A DNA stretch of 64,000 bases, from contig OX595990.1 in the NCBI GenBank assembly GCA_951394045.1, positions 3,464,549 through 3,528,548 of the forward strand, given 5' to 3'. The notes below the pieces were generated by a model. That model did not search any database. It had not been told where the DNA came from and saw nothing but the letters and a program-made list of their open reading frames with translations. Positions within the stretch are counted from its first letter, which is position 1. Each line of letters opens with the position of its first letter. Made by a program: the position numbers and the translations under genes. This DNA comes from Nitzschia sp. DOCU1. Its lineage: Eukaryota > Bacillariophyta > Bacillariophyceae > Bacillariales > Bacillariaceae. This document shows, in pieces, positions 34,901 through 45,028 of the stretch.

Positions 34901-36071
34901 GGGTTTTATTCCTTGTCGTGCCGATATGGATGTTTGGTTTCGAGAGGCCGTCAAGTCGAACGGCGAAAAATACTACGAATATTTGTTGGTTTATACTGAC
35001 GATTTACTTGCAATAAGTATGGATCCGAAGGGTATTCTTGACGATCTTAACATGCGTTTCTTGTTGAAAGAGGATTCAATTGGAGAACCGACGAGGTACC
35101 TTGGGGCAACGATCTCAAAGTTCTGGATTGATGGTGACCCCATGCCGAAATGGGCGATTGGTTCAGGGGACTACATCAAGGAAGCGATCCGTGTTATTAA
35201 GTCAAGGCTCGCGCAGATGGAACTCGAATTGAAATCTGGGGCGAGCGCGCCATTTCCCTCTGGGTATAAGCCAGAATTGGATGTTACCCCGTTACTCAAT
35301 GATGAAGGTGCCACGTTTTATATGCAGTGTGTTGGTATTCTTCGGTGGATTGTTGAGCTCGGTCGAATCGACATCTGTACAGAGACATCAATGCTGGCGG
35401 CTTACAATGCGTGTCCACGAGATGGGCATCTTAAGGCGGCCTTACATGTGTTTGCTTATCTGAGTAATCATGAAAGATCAAATCTGGTCATGGACGATGG
35501 ATACCCGGACCATTTGCCGGAATTGCCGAAGCATGAATGGAAGGAATTCTATCCATGGGCGGCTGATGATTGGCCACCAGACGCGCCAACTCCCCTCGGG
35601 AAACACGTGGTAATTGTCATGTTTGTTGATGCGTCTCATGCAGCTAACGTTATTACTCGTCAGTCAAGAACAGGTATATTGATTTGGGTTAATCGTGCTC
35701 CGATTGTCTGGTATTCTAAAAAGCAAAATTCGATTGAGACAAGTTCTTTTGGGTCGGAGTTCATGGCGTTGAAGACGGGCGTTGAGCTTTTAGAAGCGCT
35801 CCGTTACAAGTTACGAATGCTTGGTGTTCCTATCGACGGGTATGCTCATGTTCTCGTCGACAACATGTCTGTTGTTAACAACACAAGTGTGCCGGAGTCT
35901 ACTCTCAAGAAGAAGTCAAATTCGATTGCTTATCACTACGTGAGGTCAAAGGCAGCGGCGGACATCCTACGTATTGGTTATGTTAATACCAAGGCGAACC
36001 TAGCCGACATGTTGACCAAGGTTCAGAGTGGAGCGGAGCGTAAGGAGCTTGCAAGACAAGTCCTGTTCTAA
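31956..36071 (+). CDS. pol: Retrotransposon Pol: protease, integrase, reverse transcriptase, RNase H
   Basis: Open in the gag frame from the codon after its UGA. The protease motif ELDSHADTC lies at about 32,025-32,051, upstream of the first ATG at 32,127, so translation must enter from gag. The integrase core shows VDVKFG (Asp), VPDSALS (Asp) and QAENAIRE (Glu) with a second spacing of about 35 residues. Reverse transcriptase has RKARICARGDQ, SADIAGAYLNAP and the catalytic YTDDLL (about 34,992). RNase H has FVDASHAA, SSFGSEFMALK and a C-terminal NTKANLADMLTK. This is the copia-type Pol, about 1,370 residues, without other stops. Confidence 0.92.
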   Translation, partial: CRGISWLRRVVASYSSHTTVSRCELDSHADTCAFSLEHCFVLHTYNTNINVSGFHDSMEPIRNVTEALVAVAYDCPVTMHTYILLFDHALVLPNMSCHLLCPDQLRENQIVVNDVALQRIPPDKRAATDHSILDPKSGLHIPLQYDKPFSYFHVRKPTRAEATDPINYIHVRMTSELEWRPSDSNSNLVEEHLRRQVGGDSYFNTISATNTTQLFSLSSLLQADERICSAFHNLALATALGDRVMTTLSAMKTAARSTLVTADQLAQRWRISLEAAQRTLTKTTQRAVRDWSRVSGDRLFRPTEYALRYRRLRSKLFVDVKFGPTKSLEGNTCMAVYSTPFQWVAGFPLPRESEVHTTLDKVFRTVGFPESIVPDSALSLTKGEFLKRCQRAQVPILPVEPYRHNQSQAENAIREVSRLYERTMLARNVPACLWDRCYATCAEQRSHTALGHPEQNGECAATIAAGDTADISHLINFGFYDWCWARSPRESSQPQKQLCRWLGPSFDVPDVLCQAVLTSNGSILHRSSVIPLSQDEHQNEDIKRMKQDFTDKLAAKLGERIKGIDLKPDDGDKRFIRAEDNVPAFVPYEDDEANEVDEQDKEFVPPPFDEEEKPLEYDHYVSTKIRKATGDGNNVLTGVVRGRKRDSNGNFIGHFHENPLLDTAQYEVVWANGDVECVTANHIVESIMASVDEEGYTIAFVKEFVDHRCDGTALKADDGFIERGGQRIPKRTTKGWSICAELNDGSTTWIPLRDAKEAYPVQVAEYAVANKLVSEPAFAWWVPFTLRKRDSVLKAVKRRAVRRKNEKFGIEVPGPMDVARALEIDRETGTQHWANAMAKEVKTVIPALKVLDSEEKVPVGSQLIDLMVVFDVKMDLTRKARICARGDQTEPPSSVTYASVVTRESIRLAFLLASLNNLSVLSADIAGAYLNAPCAERVHTILGPEFGALQGKTAVIVKALYGLKSAGFSWRSYCAKTLREELGFIPCRADMDVWFREAVKSNGEKYYEYLLVYTDDLLAISMDPKGILDDLNMRFLLKEDSIGEPTRYLGATISKFWIDGDPMPKWAIGSGDYIKEAIRVIKSRLAQMELELKSGASAPFPSGYKPELDVTPLLNDEGATFYMQCVGILRWIVELGRIDICTETSMLAAYNACPRDGHLKAALHVFAYLSNHERSNLVMDDGYPDHLPELPKHEWKEFYPWAADDWPPDAPTPLGKHVVIVMFVDASHAANVITRQSRTGILIWVNRAPIVWYSKKQNSIETSSFGSEFMALKTGVELLEALRYKLRMLGVPIDGYAHVLVDNMSVVNNTSVPESTLKKKSNSIAYHYVRSKAAADILRIGYVNTKANLADMLTKVQSGAERKELARQVLF

Positions 36072-36253
36072 GTCGCGTCTGACTCGTCGAGGGGGTGGCC
36101 TAAACTTGTTGGCCATTCGTGTTGGACGTCCTGCGGTGGGGCAGGTACCTCGGTTGTATTTATTTCGTGATGGTGGTTGTTATTGGAAGTTAATCTTGGA
36201 TGCAGATAGTACGATGTGATCGGACTCCTAGCGCCGTCTCCCATCGAGGGGAC

Positions 36254-36407
36254 CGTTATTTCCCCGAAGGAGTGGCATGGTTTAGTCTAGTTAGTCAAGC
36301 CGGGTGTTCGTATCCCGCGCGGTAATGCCATAATATTTTGTTGTGATGACTTTTATTACTCTTGTTACGTTTTGAGTGGCTCCGAGTCACTCAGTCGATG
36401 ATTTCTC
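36254..36407 (+). repeat. 3' LTR
   Basis: Identical to the 5' LTR as far as I can compare by eye. Preceded by a short purine-rich tract (GAGGGGA, 36,246-36,252) that could prime plus-strand synthesis. Confidence 0.9.
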
Positions 36408-36412
36408 GAAGA

Positions 36413-36560
36413 AATTTAATGTCCCTCTTTTGCGTGTGTGGGCAAAGCCTGGTGACAATTGTGCTTTCACAGCACAGCTGAACCACACAAGAAGATGATG
36501 GACGACGGTAAAAGTCTGTCGTTGATGGAAAGTCATTATTCTTAAACATGCATTATGTTT
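36413..36560. other. Spacer after the retrotransposon
   Basis: Continuation of the pre-insertion sequence. No gene seen. Confidence 0.4.
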
Positions 36561-39500
36561 CTATCTAGACGATAAACACTCGCAGTCGGCGCAATTCACG
36601 TCCCCGGCAATTTGGTCATAACGCCAAGGGCCCGAATAGAAGCCACCACAAATAGCAGTAGGGTCGACGCTATTGCAAACGTCGGCGGTGCAAGTCGAAG
36701 CTGAAATTGTCACCGAAGTTGCCTGGACTCTACCAAGATAATTGCACGCAAGTTCTCCTATACAGGAATCGGTGCCAATAGTAACGGTGGTGGCGCTGTA
36801 TCCAACATCGTCGCACGCAGATTGTCCAATGCATGACCCATCGTAAATTATTACGGATTCGGCCAGATATCCGCCAACATTAACGCACGCATATCTTCCA
36901 ATACACGACCCACTCCCCCCACTCCCAATAGTAACGGTGGTGGCGCTGTATCCAACAGCGCCGCACGCATCTTCTCCAATGCATGACCCATCGTCAATTA
37001 TTACGGATTCTGCCAGATTTTCGCCAACCATTTCGCACGCATATGCTCCAACACACGACCCACTCCCAATAGTAACGGTGCTGGCGGAGAAACCAGCGTC
37101 TAAGCACGAATAAAACCCCGTGCATGACCCATCCCCGATTGTTACGGATTTGGACAGCTCGTTGCCAAGAGAATAGCACGCTGAAAATGCGTTGCAAGAG
37201 CCATCCCCGATGGATACGGTCTCGCCTACCGGCCTACATGCTTTATATTCATTGCATGAATTGCTGCCAATGGATATGGATGTGGCAACCTGGGTGTCTG
37301 TATACCGATCATGACCAATCCTGAAGCACGCCATGGGTCCATTGCACGAGTTTGCACCCACAATCGTGGATGTCGATGTGTCTGCAAACCAGCAAGCACC
37401 GTTGCCATTACAAGAACTTTTGTAAACTGTGGCTTCTCCTTCCCATTCACATGGAACTTCATAAGTATCGGAAGGAGCAACTGTGGCTTCTCCGGCATAG
37501 GAAGGAGAAGTGCAACAGACATCTTTACCTGTCAATGAATCACACCAAGCTTGAACCTGTGACACGGTTCCAGTGCAAGATTTTGACGAAGTGGGGCAGT
37601 GTTCCGAGGGCATCCTTGACGGAAAAGTACTTGGAAAAGAACTCGGAAAAGAACTTGGAAAAGCGGATGGCACGGCGCTGGGCGAGCTGGTGGCTTTTCC
37701 AGTTATGATCTCGTAGGTTCCACCAGTTGTCTCCGCAATACTGGCAGCTGCAGTACGCAATGTAGTGCGTTCGCTGGCAAGAATGACACCTATATTGGCC
37801 GCATAAATGTTGCCAGTGGCCGTCATGGATACCAATATTACGACAAAGTCTTGCAAGAGTTGCCTGGACGTTTTTTCACCTTGGAGTTTTCCATTGTCAT
37901 TCTCCCTGGCCCTCAACAATTCGCGACGGCAACCGCCAAGGGCTGAAGGGTCGATGATGACATTGGAGACTTGAAGGTATTGTGGCTCACATGGGAAGTG
38001 TTGCAGCTTCATATTTTCATTGAACGTATCTGAGAACTGGGTGGCCATGACCTGCAAATCTGCGGCCTTCAGGCACTTTCCGTCCGAACGACGAGCGAAA
38101 AACTGTAGAGAAATTGTGGCGGAGGGGCCATCTGGAATTGTAGGGCATGGAATCTCCACATCCACTGCATTTCCACAGATTGAAGGATTCTTGGCCCAGG
38201 GCAGTTGATCTGGAATCAATACTTCTAATCCAGCTCGGATTGCCGCCCGGCTGGGAGCACTTCGTTGAGAAATCGATGCGCGGTCGCAGATACATGTCGA
38301 CCCGGCTTCTTGGAGGAGACGGTGCTCTTGCCATGATGGCTTCGAAACTCTTGTTATGACTTCATTCAGCCTCCGATTGGAGGTGATGCTGTCACCGAAT
38401 AGCGGGATTGGCGTTCCCAGGACTTGACATCCTCGACAAACACCCGTAACAGTGAATGTCGCACGGAAATTTAAACATCCTTGCATATTCTGCAAGTCTC
38501 TGTCGTGCCGCCCCGCTGCTGTGCTCGACCGCTGCAGGCTTCCAGGGACATACGTCAAAGAAATGGAATTTCGAAAGTATTCATCGCAAAACTCTTCCAC
38601 CAATTCATTGTAGAGTTGTGCGATTACATCGCCAAGGCCTTGAACGTCATCTGGATTGTTGACAACCCACTCGAAAGCTGAGAAAAGGAAATTGATGGTT
38701 GTCGAGAACGTTGTCTCTTCGACGCAGTTGACTCTCGTAAGGCCGGACACTACTCCTGTTACAGTGGTGGTGTTGCTTATCTTGACGACCTCCTCTTGGA
38801 TAACGTCAAGCAATGAAATTTGCTCGAAGTTGGTAGCAACCTCAACCGATCCGATAGGGCAGTAGCAATCTGATTCTGGTTCCTCCCCGCCGAGTATGTC
38901 TTGCAATAATCGATACTCCCTCATGGAAGTAGTGCTGATCTTGTCCTCATCTCTGATGTTATACAATTGTCTGCGACCATCTGCCGCGTTACTGAAAATC
39001 AGTTCCGCCGGGCACCCGTTGCACACCCCAAATGCATCAAGTAGGTAAAGACCTGTTTCCTCCACAACTTGAATCGTTGGGGCCGCGGTAGGAGCTTCGC
39101 TGGTGTTGGCTCCGGACGCGGACGACCAGGAGAGCGTAAACGTCGAGTCTGCTGTGGGAGCTAACGATGGCAGGTCTTGGAGTTGACGACTTGCCGTCTC
39201 GTTGGACCTCAGTTTTTGTGACGATGCCAAACAAATGGTTACACACCGTTGCATTCCCTCCGCCAATCAACCTGTCGAGCGCATTGATGTACGCTCTCTC
39301 TAAGATCTTTGATGTTTTGATGGGATCGAGGGTACCATTGGTGCCTTGGACTTCTAGCAATGCACTGGCTGTGAAGCTTGTCCCGAAGTGGCAAGATGTC
39401 GTGTTGCCAATGCATGGCAGGAGAAGATCATCTTGTTTGACGAAGGATAGGTCAAGAGCATCGGTTACATCAGCTTCCAACAGAGGACGTCGTGCTAGTG

Positions 39501-40840
39501 TTGAATTGCAGGTACACGTCCCGCCTTGTTCTTCCTGATCACGACGAGTCTTCATCCCATTGACGGCATACAAATGTCTCCGTGATTCGTTGAATGCTGT
39601 GGTCTCGTTCTTGCTCGAGAATTCAGGGAGTCCGTATACGGTTGTGGAGAGCGGATCACAACCGTAGCAGACCACTGCGACTTCGATGTTAAACGGTAGG
39701 GTGGTTCCGCCCGCCCTCAAGTCACCGACTTCGACAACTTTGGCAGATGTAACCTCCAGGTTGAAGGGGTCACACACTGTACTTCGAAGACTGTTGTAGG
39801 CATTGACGTACGCGAAACCGATGGCGTTTCTATCGTCGTCGGATAACTCGGGAGCGGCCCCACATGTGACCTGTAGCTCCAGGGTAACATTTTTCTTGAA
39901 TGTTGAACTGACATTGCTGCAAGGGTAGCTATACGTGTCAATGTCGACAAAACTTGCATCTTCCACGACAGTACCATTATCCGGGTTCACCACTTGCTGA
40001 ATGTCAAAGTCGATCAGTTCTTCTTCGAGATCTCGACTCGTGTCATCAAACGAACCAGCATCGTCTTTCTGCTCTCGTTGAAGAATGTCTACTTCTTCAT
40101 CCCCATTCGTTTGTGGGTCGAGCATTTTGGCTGGTGGGTTCTCGCTGGTTGTTTTGCTGTTGGTACCAGCATAAAGTGACACGACGGGAGCATTCTCGTT
40201 CTTTCCCCCTCTAGAGAGCTCCTGTTGTTTATCTTCGTTGATCGTGGCCTTCGTCTTCCGCCCGTTTCTTACGCTACTGGTCGAAACAACGGCGCTTGAA
40301 ACAGAAGTGGCAGAACCACCAGCATCATTATGATAGCATTCGATTTCGTTCTCGGACAAAGACGGGTCTGCATTTTGGTTCAAAGACAAAGGCTCGAAAT
40401 AGTAATAATGGACGGAGGTAACCACGACAATTGCGCAAATGGTAAATACTGCCAATACGCTCAGTACAACCAGGTTGTTGGTAGCTGCGAATCTTCTTTG
40501 GGTGACAAAGCCAGCCTCCCGTTGTTGGAACCAGAATGCAGTGCATCTTTTGCGGCCTGAAGAAAGAAGTAAAAAGACGAGAGAGGAGGAGAGGGCAGGA
40601 GTTAGAAAAGAAATGGGCAGTGCTGGCGGAGGACTTTCTTGAATGCCACCAGCACCATTTACTATAAAAGAACGACCACGAAATTCGGTAACCGATCAGC
40701 AGAAGCTTCATATGCGTACCTGTTTCTTCATTCATGTCGTCGCTACCTCTTTCGGCAGCTTGAGTAGTCGTCGCGACGACGCGTTGTTGGCTCGAAGAAG
40801 CAGCCTTCGACAAAGAGCGTTTCGAGTCACCGCTGACCAT
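36561..40840 (-). CDS. Large membrane-anchored or secreted protein with Cys-rich solenoid repeats
   Basis: Exon 1 is 40840-40720 and exon 2 starts at 40556; the 163-nt intron (GTACGC ... TTCTTTCTTCAG) keeps phase 1. Near residue 45-80 is one hydrophobic helix (LVVLSVLAVFTICAIVVV), so it is probably a type II membrane protein. At about 39,100-39,260 the frame changes; an intron is likely (for example donor at AAGTCG, acceptor at CACCAG) but the junction is unresolved and a frameshift is possible. The ectodomain shows repeated diverged modules (VCDPFNLEVTSAK; VCNHLFGIVTKTE; FCDEYFRN). A Ser/Pro/Phe linker (SAFPSSFPSSFPSTFPS) follows. The C-terminal 250 residues carry about nine repeats of the form VTIGDGSCxGxxAC, about 20-22 residues each, probably a beta-solenoid. 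I do not recognise a function. Cell-surface or frustule-associated roles are guesses. Confidence 0.72.
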
Positions 40841-41079
40841 GGTATCCGTCTTTTTTCGGTTGGCTCCTGCTGTAAGAAGAAATGAGATCGAAACAAATCC
40901 AGATGCACGTAGGAAGCAAGAAGTGGATTCACAAGTCTAGCGAAATGGACGGAATCGACCGGCGTTCGCATTTCCAGGTTTCATGCCAGGTTATTGTGTG
41001 GGTAGTGTGGCCACTCAAAACCGAATTTCGCCGTCGGGGCAATATTAATAGAGAGCATTTCATCGACCGGCGTTCGCAT
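40841..41079. other. Upstream region with a short direct repeat
   Basis: The 19-base string TCGACCGGCGTTCGCATTT occurs at about 40,957 and again at about 41,063. The second copy lies near the end of the truncated paralogue. Confidence 0.5.
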
Positions 41080-41643
41080 TTACTGGTCTGCTTTCGTGCC
41101 ACAGATTTTGTGTCCAGAAAAGCATCGCTTGGTGGCAGCTGGTTGGGGCGCCGGAAAGGAGGACGGCACCGCACTTGGCGAGCTTGTGGCTCTTCCAGTT
41201 TCAATCTCAAACACTCCCTCGCTTCTCTCTGCAATGCCAGCAGCGGTAGCGCGGAAGTGATGCCCTTCGCCGGCTAGAATTGCATTGATATTGGTCGCAT
41301 AAATGTTGCCAGTAACCGTCATGGAGGCCACCATTATGTCAAAGTCTCGTCTAAGTTCATGCGACATAATATCGCTTTGGGGTTCTCTGCCATCAGCACG
41401 CATTCCGCCCCTCAACAGTTCACGGCGGCGACGGCAGCCATCGAGGGCGGACTGGTCAATGATGACATTGGTTCTTTGTTGCTGCAGGCTCTCTTGGTGG
41501 TAGAAGTTCACGAGAATAGTCCACAGGAGGCGGGTCAACAGAAGCTGGATCGTGCGCTTACCAAACTCTTCACAGCATCCTGAAGAAGAACTTTGTCTCG
41601 TCCAGCAGCAGCAACATCCTCGGCGAAACTGGCGAAACGCCAA
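41080..41643 (-). pseudogene. Truncated paralogue of the solenoid-repeat protein gene
   Basis: The middle of this 187-codon frame repeats a segment of the neighbouring gene: NVIIDQSALDGCRR against NVIIDPSALGGCRR, VASMTVTGNIYATNI against LVSMTATGNIYAANI, and GRATSSPSAVPS against GKATSSPSAVPS. It lacks the N-terminal half, membrane helix and solenoid repeats, and begins and ends in unrelated sequence. A decayed tandem duplicate of 36561-40840. Confidence 0.75.
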
Positions 41644-42651
41644 TCTCTTCGCTTTAACGACGACTTTGTAGACGAAGAACTTTTCGAATGATTTCTAGAG
41701 CCCAGCATGGTGTTCCTCTTGTTTTTGATGATCTTGTAATTGAAAGTCATGATCGATCATACTCAGGACCAACTTTGTCGACGAGTTCTTCCACAAGGCC
41801 TTGGTTTGATGATTTGTTCGAGTAGGGTCACAACTGTCAATGACAGGTGCTGTGAAAACGACTTTTCGAAGATTTGGCCTCCCTCCTTTTAACATTGCCA
41901 ATGTGGGCAATCCAACACGAACGGTGCGACGATTGTCGATGATCATCCGGCCCGAACGTTAATTGTAGGAAACACTGGCAATAATATCGGATCATTCATG
42001 AGAGACAATCCTACTGCCATATCTAGCTCCAGCCATCGTTCTGAGGTAGCAGATTTAGCCCTCTCCGCCGCAACATCGTATTCTTCTTTTGACGAACAGT
42101 ACTGAGTTCATACAGCTTCAAAAGTTTTCAACAGGCTCCTCCTCCTTTCATTCGATTTTCATTATCATGATCCTATCGTCGTCGTCATCTGCTCATCACA
42201 CCACAGCCGCCCGGCAATTTTGTAATCTCCTCTCGCCAACTTTTCCCGCCAGGCTCCGCGGGAATGGGGCTACTAGGAGACATGTACTTTTAGCTTTGTG
42301 TCGACTGGCGAAGAGGATGAGGACAAGACCAAAGTATATAGGTACCAGGAGACCTACCCTTAGTTTGCAGCACTGATGGTTGGAGGCGGAAACAATTTCT
42401 AGAGTGCGAGCGGGGCCATGCATACATTTTAAAAGTATCTACTAGATTCTGGGGGGAGTCCCACACATGACTCGAAATGATCAATATCCCCCCGCATCCA
42501 GCTGCCCCCAAGTCTAAAAGCTTTCAGTGCCAGACTGCATTAGTACGTGCTCTGTATAAGAACCTGTTCTGTCTTCGTAAATTGCCCCTATCAAGAGTCC
42601 ACTTATAACACTGCTGAAAAAAGAAGGGAAATGTCTTATATTCTAAATAGG
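41644..42651. other. Repeat-bearing spacer, no gene
   Basis: Contains dispersed repeat copy 2 (about 41,733-42,192) and a short element resembling 28,460 and 48,520 at about 42,206-42,265. Short frames only. Confidence 0.45.
41733..42192. repeat. Dispersed repeat, copy 2 (with about 280-bp insert)
   Basis: Partner of the repeat at 28,165-28,410. The two conserved blocks here are 41,733-41,817 and about 42,110-42,192; the intervening bases are absent from copy 1. Confidence 0.7.
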
Positions 42652-42985
42652 AGCAGCATATAAAATACGTCGCAAGTGCATATGTAATATGTCAATACTA
42701 CTTATGTAATACGTAAATACATCATATGTAAAACGTAAATACTGCACATGTAATATGTAAATACTTCACAAAAATATGACAATACTTCACATTACATATT
42801 TTTAAGTAGATACGACACATTTTTGTGTCGTATTGACTTAAAATTAAGTAGATGCAGCATATAAAATATGTCAATACAGCATATGTAATATGTCAATACT
42901 GCATATGTAATACGTAAATACATCATATGTAAAACGTAAATACTGCACATGTAATATGTAAATACTTCACAAAAATTTGTCAGCA
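42652..42985. repeat. AT-rich tandem array with a central hairpin
   Basis: Units of about 20-22 bp built on CATATGTAATATGTAAATAC variants. A segment of about 80 bp is repeated almost exactly 200 bp apart (for example TACTGCACATGTAATATGTA at 42,741 and 42,941). Between them is an inverted repeat with a 9-bp perfect stem, ATACGACAC/GTGTCGTAT (42,810-42,833), extended by AAGT/ACTT arms. No coding potential. Confidence 0.85.
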
Positions 42986-43718
42986 ATAAGTAGATTCTAC
43001 TTATGAATGTGTTCCACTCATCACCCGTCATTGCCTTTGAAATCTGTTCCTTGTTCGCCAGGTGCTCGAAATCTATTGCCTTGTTCGCAAGATGCCTTCT
43101 TCATCAAGGCTCTCTTCTTCGGGGAACAAACTGCCCCCAAAGCAAAATCTTTTGAGAGGCGCCTGCCAAATGACAAGGCGGGCGGGTCGATCGTCTCATC
43201 AGCCACATGCCAGGAGGTTGCAAACCCCACAAGGCATATGTTGGGATGACGACTGATAATAATTGCTGGATTAAATTTAAGCCCCTGTTGGCAGACTACG
43301 GTAGCTAGAGGTAGAGACCTTCGGTCATTTCGCCTTTTTTCTTTCCTCTGCGTCAGTCCTCGCCCACCACAAAGCGAAAAGGGAATGTTGACTTTTAGCA
43401 CGTATTCCCGCAGCGCCCCAAAATTTTGATGCTTCCGCAATCCCCCTTTTGTGAAATCTCTTCGATGCCTATGATGCCCAAAACCCTTCTTCCCTTATTC
43501 CCTCTCTATTTTTTTCACCTTCGTCCACCATCCATTTTAACTTCAGGTACATCATATACCCATCTACATTCTTGGACATGATTAGCAAACATCCATCTTC
43601 CGGTCTCTATGAAGACCATCAAGCATATGCTCAACAGATAGTAGCACCGGGTAAAAGGGCTCTCTACTAGTAGAAGTCAGAAGATAGTAATTTTTTGCAC
43701 GATCGAAATCGTACGCTA
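42986..43718. other. Spacer, no gene recognised
   Basis: A 139-codon minus-strand frame at 43,021-43,440 has no motif. A short string near 43,415-43,450 (AAAATTTTGATGCTTCCGC) resembles the recurring element at 28,496. Confidence 0.35.
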
Positions 43719-44829
43719 CTAGTGCCTCGTCGGGGGCGTGCGGCCCACGCGGCCCACGGCCCACACGGCCCACGCGCAGAGATGTGGAAAACCCCGTAGA
43801 AAATGTACTGGCAGCTACCTGAGTACACTGCTACCATCACATTCATCGACATCCGAAGCTACCTTGACACATGATGACAAACTAAAAAACATCACGAACC
43901 AATAGCCAACATAGTAAACTAAAGGTATATATGAGGGAAGAGTTATTCATCCTATTAGTTGACGTAGATATCACACTCAAAGTATCAACCGCGGTCCACA
44001 GCCCACGTGGTCCGCGCATACGGAACTGTACAGGCACGTACGCGCGACGATGTCTTTCGACGATTTTTTCGCAAATCCCATTTTCATTCCAACGATCGCA
44101 GAGCCAAGGTTTTTCAGGACACAGGAACAACAACAAAAGAAACCACTAACAGGACAGATAGTCAAATGATTTCCTGATGCTCTGGTCCAAAATCATGAGT
44201 CAACTGTTGCTTAGCATGATACCAAACCCCAACAGTTTTTTTGCACGGCATGACAGCGCGTGATGACTAAATCGACTACGACTAGTTCGAATTGGATCGG
44301 GGGATTTGAGTAATTGGACTAAATGTCTGGCGTAAGTTGAGGCGTCGCAGCACTTGAATTTGTCTTCCGATAAAAATCCAATTCGGCACATATTCAATAA
44401 CTATTCTTAGTGAAAGGTTAAAAACGGTTTGGATAATGAAGCATCTTTTTTCATTACTTGGGAAGAAGATAATGGCTGGTAGCCGAAAATTCGACGCTTG
44501 GGACGTGGGCCTCCCGTAGCTTCCAGTAGCACTTCTACGTGCGGCCCACGCGGCCCACATCGTCGCGCAGCGCGAGGGAATTTATCAATTTCTGGCGAGG
44601 ACCACTGCATTCAGACGGTTGTTTGAGTCTTTTTCTCATACATCTTAACAAAACAAGAGTCATCAGGACCAACTATCATATCTGAATATTCATTCCTGAA
44701 AGTTGGAGACGAGAGGATGCGAGACAAGGGTCTCATTCTGTTGCGCGACGAAGCGTGCTCATCGGCCCACATCGGCCCACATCGGCCCACATCGGCCCAC
44801 GTGGGCCGCGCGCCCCGACGAGGCACTAG
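43719..44829. repeat. Segment bounded by 30-bp inverted repeats; possible non-autonomous element
   Basis: Left end 43,719-43,749 reads CTAGTGCCTCGTCGGGG and continues to GCGGCCCACG. The right end 44,800-44,829 is its reverse complement with one substitution and one base less. The 1.1 kb between has no substantial reading frame but holds further GGCCCAC clusters near 43,985-44,020 and 44,530-44,560. No clear target-site duplication was found. Confidence 0.5.
44761..44809 (+). promoter_or_regulatory. Four exact ATCGGCCCAC decamers plus 16-bp palindrome upstream of the P-type ATPase
   Basis: 44,761-44,800 is four perfect copies of the decamer, and the last forms the palindrome CGGCCCACGTGGGCCG (44,794-44,809). 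The array ends about 230 bases before the ATPase ATG and could bind a dimeric factor. The function is inferred. Confidence 0.45.
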
Positions 44830-45028
44830 AGAGCCCGCACAACTCCAACCACGGCGAAACCCACCACGAATGGATAAGAACAGAGTGTATCGATAGCTAC
44901 CGCGTAGCTAATTTTATACATATCGGAACGCGCCAGGCGATGCTGCCAAGATTCCGCCTTCGCTCTCCTGCATCCGCCTTCGCTCTTCGCCTGGTTATGA
45001 GAATGCCATAATCTTTAAAGGCAACAAA

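Larger units (their letters stand above)
29738..36412 (+). mobile_element. Complete Ty1/copia-type LTR retrotransposon (diatom CoDi-like)
   Basis: Element body 29,743-36,407, flanked by a direct target duplication GAAGA (29,738-29,742 and 36,408-36,412). The two 154-bp LTRs appear identical, so insertion is recent. Internal order is gag, protease, integrase, reverse transcriptase, RNase H, the copia order. Apart from one UGA between gag and pol, the coding region is open throughout, so the copy may be active. Confidence 0.93.
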
